Source of the DNA: an uncultured Bacillota bacterium
Lineage (GTDB): Bacteria; Bacillota; Clostridia; Peptostreptococcales; Anaerovoracaceae
Direction: 5' to 3'
Assembly: GCA_946631075.1 (NCBI GenBank)
Contig: CAMOZS010000029.1
Span: 1 to 13,238, forward strand
DNA length: 13,238 bases
Part shown: positions 1 through 6,279 of the stretch, one piece after another
Numbering within the stretch: the first letter of the stretch is position 1
How the letters are laid out: each line of letters begins with the position of its first letter
Position numbers and translations under genes: made by a program
The notes under the pieces: generated by a model
The model's database searches: none
The model's input: only the letters and a program-made list of their open reading frames with translations
Told to the model about the DNA's origin: nothing

Positions 1-176
1 GACAGATCCTGGACATGATCGAGCAGCTCCAGGCCGGCCGCGCAGGCGAGCAGGCCGGCGCGGCCCAGACCGCAGCCAACACGGCCGCGAGCCAGCCCCA
101 CCGGGGGCCGGACACAGAGGATCTGATCCGGCGGCTGAAGAAAGTCAAATCGATCATCGATCGACTGGAGGAATAA
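1..176 (+). CDS. ylxM: YlxM-like SRP-operon DNA-binding protein, C-terminal fragment (5' end outside window)
   Basis: An open frame enters from the left edge (first whole codon at base 3) and stops with TAA at 174-176, four bases before the ffh ATG. The visible 57 residues begin QILDMIEQLQAGRAGEQ, pass through an Ala/Gln/Thr-rich low-complexity stretch, and end in a basic helix-like tail (LIRRLKKVKSIIDRLEE). No domain can be recognised in this fragment. The name rests on position: in Bacillota a short helix-turn-helix protein, YlxM, is normally encoded directly upstream of ffh and is thought to act with the signal recognition particle. The ffh ribosome-binding site (GGAGG, 167-171) lies inside the last codons, so the two genes are probably translationally coupled. 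The frame and operon membership are clear; the identity is inferred. Confidence 0.6.
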   Translation, partial: QILDMIEQLQAGRAGEQAGAAQTAANTAASQPHRGPDTEDLIRRLKKVKSIIDRLEE

Positions 177-180
177 ACCG

Positions 181-1515
181 ATGGCTTTTGAAGGATTATC
201 GGATAAATTACAAGGTGTATTCAAGGGACTGAAGGGCAAGGGCTCTTTGACGGAGGCGGACATAAATGCCGCCATGAGAGAAGTCAAGCTGGCGCTGCTG
301 GAAGCGGACGTCAACTTCAAGGTCGTCAAGGAATTCGTTGCTTCAGTCAAGGAGAAATCCCTGGGCGAAGAGGTCATGGCCTCACTGACGCCGGCCCAGC
401 AGGTCATCAAGATCGTCAACGACGAACTGGTGGACCTGATGGGAGGAACAGGGACCAAGCTGACCTATTCACCGAAAGGCTTTACCGTCTACATGATGGT
501 CGGTCTGCAGGGTACAGGTAAGACCACCACCTGCGGCAAGCTGGCCATGTGGCTCAAGAAGAACGGCAAGAAACCCATGCTTTGCGCGTGCGACATCTAC
601 CGTCCGGCCGCTATCGACCAGCTGGAGATCGTCGGTGAAGCAGTCGAAACACCGGTCTTCACCATGCGGGACTGCAAGGATCCCTCGAAGATCGCCAGCG
701 CTGCCATCAGCGAAGCCGAGAAGAAGGGATACAACGTCCTGATCATCGATACAGCCGGCCGGCTGCAGATCGATGAGGCCCTGATGGTGGAACTGGAAGA
801 CCTCAAGAAGACCGTCCGGCCCCATGAGATCCTGCTGGTCGTCGACGCGCTGACCGGACAGGACGCCGTCAACGCGGCCGAAGGCTTCAACGACAGGCTG
901 GGCATCGACGGCATCATCATGACCAAGATGGACGGTGACTCCAGAGGCGGCGCGGCCCTTTCCACCAAGAAGGTCACGGGGCGGCCGATCAAGTTCGTCG
1001 GTATGGGAGAAAAGCTGGACGAGCTGCAGGAGTTCCATCCGGAACGGATGGCAAGCCGGATCCTGGGCATGGGCGACATGCTCTCTCTCATCGAGAAAGC
1101 CCAGGAGGACTACGATGAGAAGCAGGCTGAGGAGCTTGAGCAGAAGATCCGCAAGAACAAGTTCACCCTGGAAGACTTCCTCGAGCAGATGGGCCAGATC
1201 CGCAAGATGGGCGGCCTGGCCAAGATCCTGGACATGATGCCCGGCATGGGCAACGCCAAGTCCGAGGACATCGCCAGAGGCGAGAAGGAATTCGTCCAGT
1301 TCGAAGCCATCATCCAGTCCATGACCAAGCAGGAGCGTGAGAACCCCCAGATCCTCAACGCCAGCCGCAGGAAGCGGATCGCCGCGGGATCGGGCCAGCC
1401 GGTCCAGAAGATCAATCAGCTGGTCAAGCGCTATGAAGAGTCCCGGAAGATGATGAAGCAGATGATGAAACCCGGCGCCATGAGCAAGATGAGCCGGATG
1501 TTCAAGGGCATGTAG
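181..1515 (+). CDS. ffh: Signal recognition particle protein Ffh (SRP54 GTPase)
   Basis: This is the 444-residue SRP GTPase that binds signal sequences emerging from the ribosome and, with SRP RNA and FtsY, delivers nascent chains to the membrane. The order is the family's N-G-M layout. The N-domain helical bundle covers about residues 1-95. The GTPase domain has the P-loop GLQGTGKTT at 108-116, DTAGRL at 190-195, TKMD at 248-251 (guanine specificity) and GMGEKLDELQEFHPE from 274. A methionine-rich M domain from about 300 includes MGGLAKILDMMPGMG and a Met/Lys-rich C-terminus (MMKQMMKPGAMSKMSRMFKGM region) for signal peptide and RNA binding. The length is normal. The start is supported by GGAGG at 167-171. 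It sits between ylxM and rpsP, the usual Gram-positive SRP/ribosomal arrangement. Confidence 0.98.
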   Translation: MAFEGLSDKLQGVFKGLKGKGSLTEADINAAMREVKLALLEADVNFKVVKEFVASVKEKSLGEEVMASLTPAQQVIKIVNDELVDLMGGTGTKLTYSPKGFTVYMMVGLQGTGKTTTCGKLAMWLKKNGKKPMLCACDIYRPAAIDQLEIVGEAVETPVFTMRDCKDPSKIASAAISEAEKKGYNVLIIDTAGRLQIDEALMVELEDLKKTVRPHEILLVVDALTGQDAVNAAEGFNDRLGIDGIIMTKMDGDSRGGAALSTKKVTGRPIKFVGMGEKLDELQEFHPERMASRILGMGDMLSLIEKAQEDYDEKQAEELEQKIRKNKFTLEDFLEQMGQIRKMGGLAKILDMMPGMGNAKSEDIARGEKEFVQFEAIIQSMTKQERENPQILNASRRKRIAAGSGQPVQKINQLVKRYEESRKMMKQMMKPGAMSKMSRMFKGM

Positions 1516-1547
1516 GCCAAAGCAGATCACAGAACAGGGCAAACCGA

Positions 1548-1565
1548 GCTGGCAGCAGCGCCAGC
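1548..1565 (+). other. Small hairpin between ffh and rpsP
   Basis: GCTGGC (1548-1553) and GCCAGC (1560-1565) form a perfect 6-bp stem around the loop AGCAGC, in the 97-nt gap between ffh and rpsP. It is followed only by TTT and then an A-rich stretch, so it is a poor intrinsic terminator. It may be a partial terminator, a processing site or a 3'-end protector that lets rpsP be expressed apart from ffh. A weak -10-like TATAAA lies at 1573-1578 without a convincing -35. Confidence 0.4.
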
Positions 1566-1612
1566 CTTTGCATATAAAACAAACAGAACTAAATTTCAGG
1601 AGGAAAACAATA

Positions 1613-1852
1613 ATGGTAAAAATCAGACTGAGAAGAATGGGAGCACACAAGAAGCCTTTCTACCGTATCGTCGTTGCAGATTCCAGAGCACCGAGAGATG
1701 GCAGATTCATCGAGGAACTGGGATACTATGATCCGATGAAGAAGCCGGCGGACATCAAGATCGATGAGGAGAAGGCCAAGAAGTGGCTGGCTACCGGCGC
1801 GCAGCCGACAGACACAGTGAAGAAACTCTTCCAGAACAGCGGCATTTGTTAA
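1613..1852 (+). CDS. rpsP: 30S ribosomal protein S16
   Basis: This 79-residue protein of the small ribosomal subunit body binds 16S rRNA and is needed for 30S assembly. The N-terminus MVKIRLRRMGAHKKPFYRIV is the S16 signature, followed by ADSRAPRDGRFIEELGYYDP and a short C-terminal part. The ATG at 1613 is chosen because CAGGAGGA lies at 1597-1604 with normal spacing; the frame stays open upstream to an ATG at 1568 but that stretch (MHIKQTELNF) has no site before it and is not S16-like. The gene sits between ffh and khpA as in many Bacillota. The length is slightly shorter than the 80-90 residues usual in the family, with nothing missing from the core. Confidence 0.98.
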   Translation: MVKIRLRRMGAHKKPFYRIVVADSRAPRDGRFIEELGYYDPMKKPADIKIDEEKAKKWLATGAQPTDTVKKLFQNSGIC

Positions 1853-1868
1853 GAAAGCGGTGAAGTGA

Positions 1869-2099
1869 ATGGTAGAATTAGTCAGTGCAATTGCCAGATC
1901 CCTGGTCGAGCACCCGGACGCTGTAGAGGTGACTGAAAACAAGTCAGAAGACACGACAGTCATCCAGCTGAAGGTCGCGGAAGACGACATGGGCATGGTC
2001 ATCGGCAAGCAGGGCCGGATCGCCAAAGCAATCCGGACGGTCGTCAAAGCGGCAGCCACGAAGACAAACGAGAAGGTTGTCGTCGAGATCGTCCAGTAA
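1869..2099 (+). CDS. khpA: KH-domain RNA-binding protein KhpA
   Basis: This 76-residue single KH-domain protein (YlqC in Bacillus) normally forms a dimer or a complex with KhpB/EloR and binds RNA; in Gram-positives it affects cell elongation and sRNA/mRNA binding. The KH signature is clear: VIGKQGRIAKAIRTVVKAAA, with the GxxG loop G46-K-Q-G49 and the hydrophobic helix after it. The start lies 16 nt after the rpsP stop. The ribosome-binding site is weak (GGTGAAG-like, about 1859-1866), so coupling to rpsP translation is likely. The position between rpsP and rimM is the conserved one. Nothing is truncated. Confidence 0.95.
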   Translation: MVELVSAIARSLVEHPDAVEVTENKSEDTTVIQLKVAEDDMGMVIGKQGRIAKAIRTVVKAAATKTNEKVVVEIVQ

Positions 2100-2112
2100 A
2101 ACAGAACACAGA

Positions 2113-2140
2113 CGGGGGCGCATCACAGTATGTGCCCTCG
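2113..2140 (+). other. GC-rich RNA hairpin between khpA and rimM
   Basis: An 11-bp stem pairs 2113-2123 with 2130-2140 around the 6-nt loop CACAGT. Two of the pairs are G-T (G2115/T2138 and G2120/T2133). These are good wobbles in RNA made from the + strand but would be C-A mismatches in RNA from the other strand, so the structure is meant for the operon transcript. No T-run follows (ATTACTAATG), so it is not a standard terminator. A processing or stability element, or an attenuator acting on rimM-trmD, is possible. Confidence 0.6.
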
Positions 2141-2162
2141 ATTACTAATGACAGGAAACGAA

Positions 2163-2660
2163 ATGGAAAAAATTCTGATCGGAAAAATCACCAGCGCCGT
2201 CGGACTGAAAGGCGAAGTCAAAGTCTACAACTACTCCGACAGTACGGAGATCTACGAGAACACACCGCAGATCTACGTGGACGATGAGCTGATGGACGTC
2301 CAGTCCGTCCGGACCCAGAAGAACATGGTCGTCCTCAAACTGGAGGGATTTAGCGACCGCACCGCCGCAGAGAAGGCGAGGGGGCGGCAGCTTTTTGTGA
2401 CCGAAGATGACCTGCCGGAGCTTCCCGAAGGACAGTTCTACGTCCGGGACCTGATCGGCATGGAGGTCTTCAGCGACGAAGGGCAAAGGCTGGGCCCGGT
2501 CACCGATGTGATCCAGAACACGGCCCAGGATATTTTTGAGATCGAGATGGAGGATGGCAGGAAGGTCCTGATCCCCAAGGTCGACTCCTACGTTCTGAAG
2601 ATCGACGGGGAGAGCCGCAGGATCACCGTCCACCTGCAGGAAGGAATACTGGATCTGTAA
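2163..2660 (+). CDS. rimM: Ribosome maturation factor RimM
   Basis: This 165-residue 30S maturation factor binds S19 and the 16S 3' domain late in assembly. The N-terminal RimM domain starts with IGKITSAVGLKGEVKVYNYS (residues 6-25; the family motif is G-x-I-x-x-x-x-G-x-x-GEVKV). The C-terminal PRC-barrel domain covers about 91-165 and begins with FYVRDLIGMEV. The frame is open to an ATG at 2130, but the start at 2163 gives the standard N-terminus and has AGGAAA at 2152-2157. The longer form would also put the start inside the hairpin at 2113-2140. It is followed after one base by trmD, its usual partner in tRNA/rRNA maturation operons. Confidence 0.96.
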   Translation: MEKILIGKITSAVGLKGEVKVYNYSDSTEIYENTPQIYVDDELMDVQSVRTQKNMVVLKLEGFSDRTAAEKARGRQLFVTEDDLPELPEGQFYVRDLIGMEVFSDEGQRLGPVTDVIQNTAQDIFEIEMEDGRKVLIPKVDSYVLKIDGESRRITVHLQEGILDL

Positions 2661-2661
2661 G

Positions 2662-3420
2662 ATGAAGATAGACGTTCTGACTTTGTTCCCCGAGATGTTC
2701 ACCCCGGTGACCGAGGCGAGCATGCTGGGGCGGGCCCGGGAAAAAGGGATCCTGGACATCGGCCTGCATAACATCCGGGACTATACACAGGATAAACACA
2801 ACCGGACCGACGACTACCCCTTCGGCGGAGGGGGCGGCATGGTCCAGATGGCAGACCCCATCTTCCGGACCCTGGAGGACATCGGAGCCCAGGGCAAGCG
2901 CCTTCTCTACATGTCTCCCCGGGGCAGGATCATCGACCAGCCCATGCTGGAGGAACTGGCGGAGGAAGAGGAGGTCGTGATCCTCTGCGGCCATTACGAG
3001 GGCGTGGACCAGCGGGTCCTGGACTACTGGCAGGCGGAGGAAGTCTCCATCGGCGACTATATCCTGACCGGGGGCGAGCTTGCGGCCATGGTCCTGATCG
3101 ACGCCGTGGCCAGGCTGATCCCGGGGGTCCTGGGCAACAAGGATTCCGCCCTGGATGAGTCCATCTATTCGGGTCTTCTGGAGCATCCCCAGTACACCCA
3201 GCCCAGAAACTACCGGGACATGGAAGTGCCGGAAGTCCTGACCAGCGGCAACCACCGCAGGATCGATCTGTGGCGGTTCGAACAGTCTTTGCAGCTGACC
3301 GCACAGCGCCGGCCGGACCTGCTCCTGGAGTACGCCAAACAGCGGGAAAAGCTGGGCAAGGAGGAGCGGAGACTTTTGGATAGTACATTGCAAGCCTACG
3401 ATCTTTATCGTATAATATAG
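2662..3420 (+). CDS. trmD: tRNA (guanine-37-N1)-methyltransferase TrmD
   Basis: This 252-residue SAM-dependent enzyme makes m1G37 in tRNAs, preventing +1 frameshifting. The SPOUT trefoil-knot hallmarks are present: PFGGGGGMVQ (53-62), LCGHYEGVDQRV (108-119), and SIGDYILTGGELAAMVLIDA (129-148). The C-terminal domain has LLEHPQYTQP (172-181) and SGNHRRIDLWR (195-205). Length is normal. Oddity: in the segment that is EDSF/DSF in E. coli, Haemophilus and Bacillus enzymes, this protein reads SALDESIYSGLL, so the residue aligned by eye with the catalytic Asp (D169 in E. coli/H. influenzae numbering) is Glu166. The start lies one base after the rimM stop with only a weak upstream site, so it is probably coupled. 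The 3' end also carries a promoter for the next gene. Confidence 0.97.
   Translation: MKIDVLTLFPEMFTPVTEASMLGRAREKGILDIGLHNIRDYTQDKHNRTDDYPFGGGGGMVQMADPIFRTLEDIGAQGKRLLYMSPRGRIIDQPMLEELAEEEEVVILCGHYEGVDQRVLDYWQAEEVSIGDYILTGGELAAMVLIDAVARLIPGVLGNKDSALDESIYSGLLEHPQYTQPRNYRDMEVPEVLTSGNHRRIDLWRFEQSLQLTAQRRPDLLLEYAKQREKLGKEERRLLDSTLQAYDLYRII
3388..3416 (+). promoter_or_regulatory. Putative sigma-A promoter inside the 3' end of trmD
   Basis: TTGCAA (3388-3393) is followed by a 17-bp spacer and a perfect TATAAT (3411-3416). The expected start point, about seven bases after the -10, is 3423, the A of the next gene's ATG. This matches the absence of any Shine-Dalgarno sequence before that gene and would give a leaderless transcript. 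The same -35 variant TTGCAA recurs before rpsB. Not experimentally supported. Confidence 0.55.
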
Positions 3421-3422
3421 TG

Positions 3423-4469
3423 ATGAAGATCAATATCCCGAAGAAAATACAGAAATACATTATAATATATATAATTCTTCTGCTGGCACTATATCTTGTG
3501 ATTGAGATCGTGCCCCGGGTGACCAATATTTTTGAAACGACCCAGATCCTTGAACCGGGCCAGGTCCAGCTGACCTGCGACGCGTCCGGCTATGTCATCA
3601 AGACCGAGTCCATCGCCATCGCCCCGGAGGGGGCCGACGTCAAGTTCGTCAAGAAGGAAGGCTCTGCCGTCAGGAAACAGCAGAAGGTCGCCAACGTCCA
3701 CCCGGATGGTACGGAGGGCAATCCCTCCCACAAGGACATCCTGCAAAAGCTGGAGAATTACGACGGCGTATACGAGACATGGAAGACCCCGTCCAGCGGG
3801 ATCCTCTGCTTTTACGCGGACGGAGCGGAGCAGGCCCTGCATCCGGACCGGATGGACAGCCTGACCCGGGAAGAGGCCGAGGACATCTCCATCAAGGAGA
3901 AGAATCTGGAAACGGACCACGTCAATCCCGGCCAGCCTTTCTATAAGGTGACCGACGACAACAAGTGGTACGTCGTCTGCTGGATGAAGAAATCCGCGGT
4001 CAAGGACTTCTATGAGGGCCAGGCCGTCAAGCTTCAGATGTCGGAGGAGACCAAGGTCGACGCCACCATCCGGAGCATCACCAAAGAAGAGAAGAGATAC
4101 AAGATCATCTTTTACTCGGATATGTACTTCAAGGAACTTCCCAGGGCCAGAGAGGTGGATTTCACCATCGAGAGCAGCGAACAGTCCGGCCTTCTGATCG
4201 ATAATGAATGCATCATAGAGAAGCACGGAGAGCAGGGGGTCTATGTCCGCAACAAGAACGGTGATTATCACTTCGTGAGAGTCAACGTCGTCGAGACCGA
4301 CGGGAAGGAATCCGTCATTTCGGAATCCTCCTTCTACGATCCGGAGGCGGAGGACATCGTCTATACCGTCAGCGTGTATGACGAAGTGCTCAAACAGCCG
4401 GACAAGGAGCTCAAGAAGGACCTTAAGGAAGAAGAAAAAGAGAAAGAAAAAGAAAAGAACAAGAAATAA
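3423..4469 (+). CDS. Orphan HlyD-like (membrane-fusion-type) single-pass membrane protein
   Basis: This is a 348-residue protein. A short basic N-terminus (MKINIPKKIQK) precedes one transmembrane helix (about 12-30, IIIYIILLLALYLVIEI), and the rest is predicted extracytoplasmic. The body resembles the HlyD/adaptor families: CDASGYVIKTESIAIAP (52-68) is like the first lipoyl-type half motif, TPSSGILCFYADG (122-134) like a 'vsGivsY.DG' segment, and PGQPFYKVTDDNKWYVVCWM (169-188) like the following beta-barrel. Towards the end is IIEKHGEQGVYV (264-275). The C-terminus is a charged Lys/Glu tail (from about 325). No ABC transporter or outer-membrane partner is encoded nearby; its neighbours are division genes, so a role in envelope assembly is an inference. 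The start ATG at 3423 follows an overlapping TAGTG; GTG at 3420 is an alternative. No ribosome-binding site is visible. Confidence 0.75.
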   Translation: MKINIPKKIQKYIIIYIILLLALYLVIEIVPRVTNIFETTQILEPGQVQLTCDASGYVIKTESIAIAPEGADVKFVKKEGSAVRKQQKVANVHPDGTEGNPSHKDILQKLENYDGVYETWKTPSSGILCFYADGAEQALHPDRMDSLTREEAEDISIKEKNLETDHVNPGQPFYKVTDDNKWYVVCWMKKSAVKDFYEGQAVKLQMSEETKVDATIRSITKEEKRYKIIFYSDMYFKELPRAREVDFTIESSEQSGLLIDNECIIEKHGEQGVYVRNKNGDYHFVRVNVVETDGKESVISESSFYDPEAEDIVYTVSVYDEVLKQPDKELKKDLKEEEKEKEKEKNKK

Positions 4470-4484
4470 CAGGAGGACAGTGTT

Positions 4485-5210
4485 ATGGAAGACATCAGGG
4501 GAAATCTGGATAAAGTTCATGAACGGATCCGGACCGCTGCCGACAAGGCCGGCAGAAGCGAGTCCGACGTATGCCTGGTCGCGGTAAGCAAGACCAGAAC
4601 GCCGGAGGAGATCAATACGGCCATCGACGCGGGCGTGACGGATATCGGTGAGAACAAGGTCCAGGAGATCATGGACAAGTACGATGAGATCAAGCCGGTC
4701 CGCTGGCACATGATCGGCCATCTGCAGACCAACAAGGTCAAGTACATCATCGACAAGGTGGACCTGATCCATTCCGTAGACTCCATGAAACTGGCCAAGG
4801 AGATCAACAAGAGGGCCGCTCAGCACGATAAGGTCATGGACATCCTGATCCAGATCAACCCGGCAGACGAGGAGAGCAAGTTCGGCGTCAGCCTTTCCGG
4901 GACCAGAGAGCTCCTCGATGAGATCCTTGAGAACTGTGAGAACATCAGGGTCCGGGGACTGATGAGCGTAGCACCCATCGCGGAGGACCCCAACGATGTC
5001 AAGGTATATTTTGACGCAGTGAAGAAGCAGTACGACGAGTTCAGCCGGATCGACCATCCGCGGCTGGATTTCCAGTATCTTTCCATGGGAATGTCTCATG
5101 ACTTTGAGGTAGCCATCGGCTCCGGATCCAACCTTGTCCGGGTCGGCAGTGCTATTTTCGGAGAGAGAGACTATGAAGCGTTCAGGAGGATGAACAATGG
5201 GGGTAATTAA
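4485..5210 (+). CDS. yggS: YggS-family pyridoxal-phosphate homeostasis protein (YlmE)
   Basis: This 241-residue single-domain PLP-binding protein is related to the barrel of alanine racemase fold III. Members buffer PLP and affect amino-acid and vitamin B6 balance without a known catalytic reaction. The Schiff-base lysine is K36 in LVAVSKTR. Other family motifs are DIGENKVQE (53-61), RWHMIGHLQTNKVKYI (73-88), HSVDS (96-100), INPADEESKFGV (124-135), RGLMSVAP (157-164), and the phosphate-binding LSMGMSHDFEVAIGSGSNLVRVG segment (199-221). A perfect AGGAGG at 4471-4476 supports the start. It precedes sepF with a 14-nt overlap, the conserved ylmE-ylmF arrangement of Gram-positive division clusters. 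Confidence 0.96.
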   Translation: MEDIRGNLDKVHERIRTAADKAGRSESDVCLVAVSKTRTPEEINTAIDAGVTDIGENKVQEIMDKYDEIKPVRWHMIGHLQTNKVKYIIDKVDLIHSVDSMKLAKEINKRAAQHDKVMDILIQINPADEESKFGVSLSGTRELLDEILENCENIRVRGLMSVAPIAEDPNDVKVYFDAVKKQYDEFSRIDHPRLDFQYLSMGMSHDFEVAIGSGSNLVRVGSAIFGERDYEAFRRMNNGGN

Positions 5211-5703
5211 CAAATTCAAAAATCTGATCGGACTTGAAGAGTACGAGGAAGAATACGAAGACTACGAAGACGAGTACGAATCCTCGTCCAGTTACTACGA
5301 TCCCAAACCGACGGAGACGCCGGCTGCGTCGAAGTCCGTTACGGGCAAGTATCCCGCGGCTTCCAATGTAGTGTCCATGCAGGACAAGAGAGTGCGGGCC
5401 ATCACCAACGCCTTCAAGCTGGTCGTGATCGAGCCTCAGGGATTCGAGGAATGCTCCAAGCTGGTCGACAGCCTCAAGGCCAGAAAGCCGATCATCGTCA
5501 ATCTGGAGAAGCTGGAGCCGGAGATCGCCAGAAAGATCTTTGACTTCCTGGGCGGGGCGACCTACGCCCTCAGCGGCAACGTCCAGAAAGTGGCGAACAA
5601 TATCTTTGTCTTCGCGCCGGAGAACGTCGTGATCGCGGCGGACGGGGAGCACAAGCCGTATAACTTCAGAGATGCCGGCGGTGAATACGGAACTTGGAAG
5701 TAA
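5197..5703 (+). CDS. sepF: Cell division protein SepF
   Basis: This 168-residue FtsZ-membrane anchor bundles and tethers the Z-ring. The N-terminus MGVINKFKNLIGL is a short amphipathic membrane-targeting helix. Residues about 14-34 form an acidic, tyrosine-rich linker (EEYEEEYEDYEDEYESSSSYY), followed by a Pro/Ala/Ser stretch. The SepF core covers about 60-148: SMQDKRVRAITNAFKLVVIE, then FEECSKLVDSLKARKPIIVN, EIARKIFDFLGGATYALSG and NIFVFAPENVVIA. The start overlaps the end of yggS by 14 nt, with AGGAGG at 5184-5189. divIVA follows after 12 nt; the ylmG and ylmH genes often found in between are missing here. Confidence 0.96.
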   Translation: MGVINKFKNLIGLEEYEEEYEDYEDEYESSSSYYDPKPTETPAASKSVTGKYPAASNVVSMQDKRVRAITNAFKLVVIEPQGFEECSKLVDSLKARKPIIVNLEKLEPEIARKIFDFLGGATYALSGNVQKVANNIFVFAPENVVIAADGEHKPYNFRDAGGEYGTWK

Positions 5704-5715
5704 GAGGAGGGTCAC

Positions 5716-6279
5716 ATGATCAGGCCAATCGATATCCAGGAAAAAGAGTTTTCCAGAGCGGTCAGAGGATACAAGGAAGAGGAGGTCAACGCCTTCCTCG
5801 ATGAGATCACACTGGATCTGGAGCGGCTCCTGAACGAGCTCAGGGAAACCAAGGAAGAGAACTCCCGTCTGGTCGAGGAACTGGAACGGCACCGGGGCAG
5901 CGAAGGCACGGTCGTGGAGACCCTGGAAGCTGCCAAATCCCTGATGGCGGACATTTCAGCCAGCGCGGAGAAACGGGCGGATATCCTTCTCAAGAACGCC
6001 GAGCTGGACGCGGAGCTGATGAAAAAAGAGGCCAGGGAAACAGCGGAGGAGATCGCAAGAGAAAGCGAGGCTATCCGGACCAGGTTCATCAGTTTCCGGA
6101 CCAAATACAAGCAGCTTCTGGAGTCGGAACTGCAGAAATTCGATTCTCTTAGCATGGAGTTATTTCCTGAACTGGCGGAGGATTATGACCCTGAGGCAAG
6201 TCAGGCTCCCGCGATGAGCCTGGCCCCCGTGACGGGCATGCCGGTCTCCCGCGATACACTGAAGAAGACGAAACGCTGA
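5716..6279 (+). CDS. divIVA: DivIVA-domain protein
   Basis: This 187-residue coiled-coil protein binds curved membrane at poles and septa and recruits division or wall factors. The N-terminal lipid-binding domain reads IRPIDIQEKEFSRAVRGYKE and then EEVNAFLDEITLDLERLL, matching the DivIVA consensus. Heptad-like coiled coil runs from about 25 to 60 and again from about 68 to 150. The C-terminal 35 residues (SQAPAMSLAPVTGMPVSRDT) look disordered. In Bacillus subtilis DivIVA the tip residues F17-R18 insert into the membrane; here the matching pair by eye is V16-R17, a milder hydrophobic. AGGAGG at 5705-5710 gives the start. Its TGA overlaps the ATG of lspA by one base. Confidence 0.93.
   Translation: MIRPIDIQEKEFSRAVRGYKEEEVNAFLDEITLDLERLLNELRETKEENSRLVEELERHRGSEGTVVETLEAAKSLMADISASAEKRADILLKNAELDAELMKKEARETAEEIARESEAIRTRFISFRTKYKQLLESELQKFDSLSMELFPELAEDYDPEASQAPAMSLAPVTGMPVSRDTLKKTKR

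Noticed and set aside
1568..1612. N-terminal extension of S16 from ATG 1568
   Set aside because: No ribosome-binding site; the conserved S16 start is at 1613 behind AGGAGG.
469..1650. 393-residue - strand open frame opposite ffh
   Set aside because: Antisense shadow of a highly conserved gene with His/Leu-rich composition typical of reverse reading.
3461..3475. Further TATAAT-like boxes inside the start of the HlyD-like gene
   Set aside because: They are Ile/Tyr codons of the transmembrane helix and have no suitably spaced -35.
3489..5219. 576-residue open frame on the - strand opposite the HlyD-like gene and yggS
   Set aside because: It is a shadow of the + strand codon usage: low-complexity Leu/Val/Asp/Phe-rich translation, no ribosome-binding site, and the + strand genes there are clear family members.
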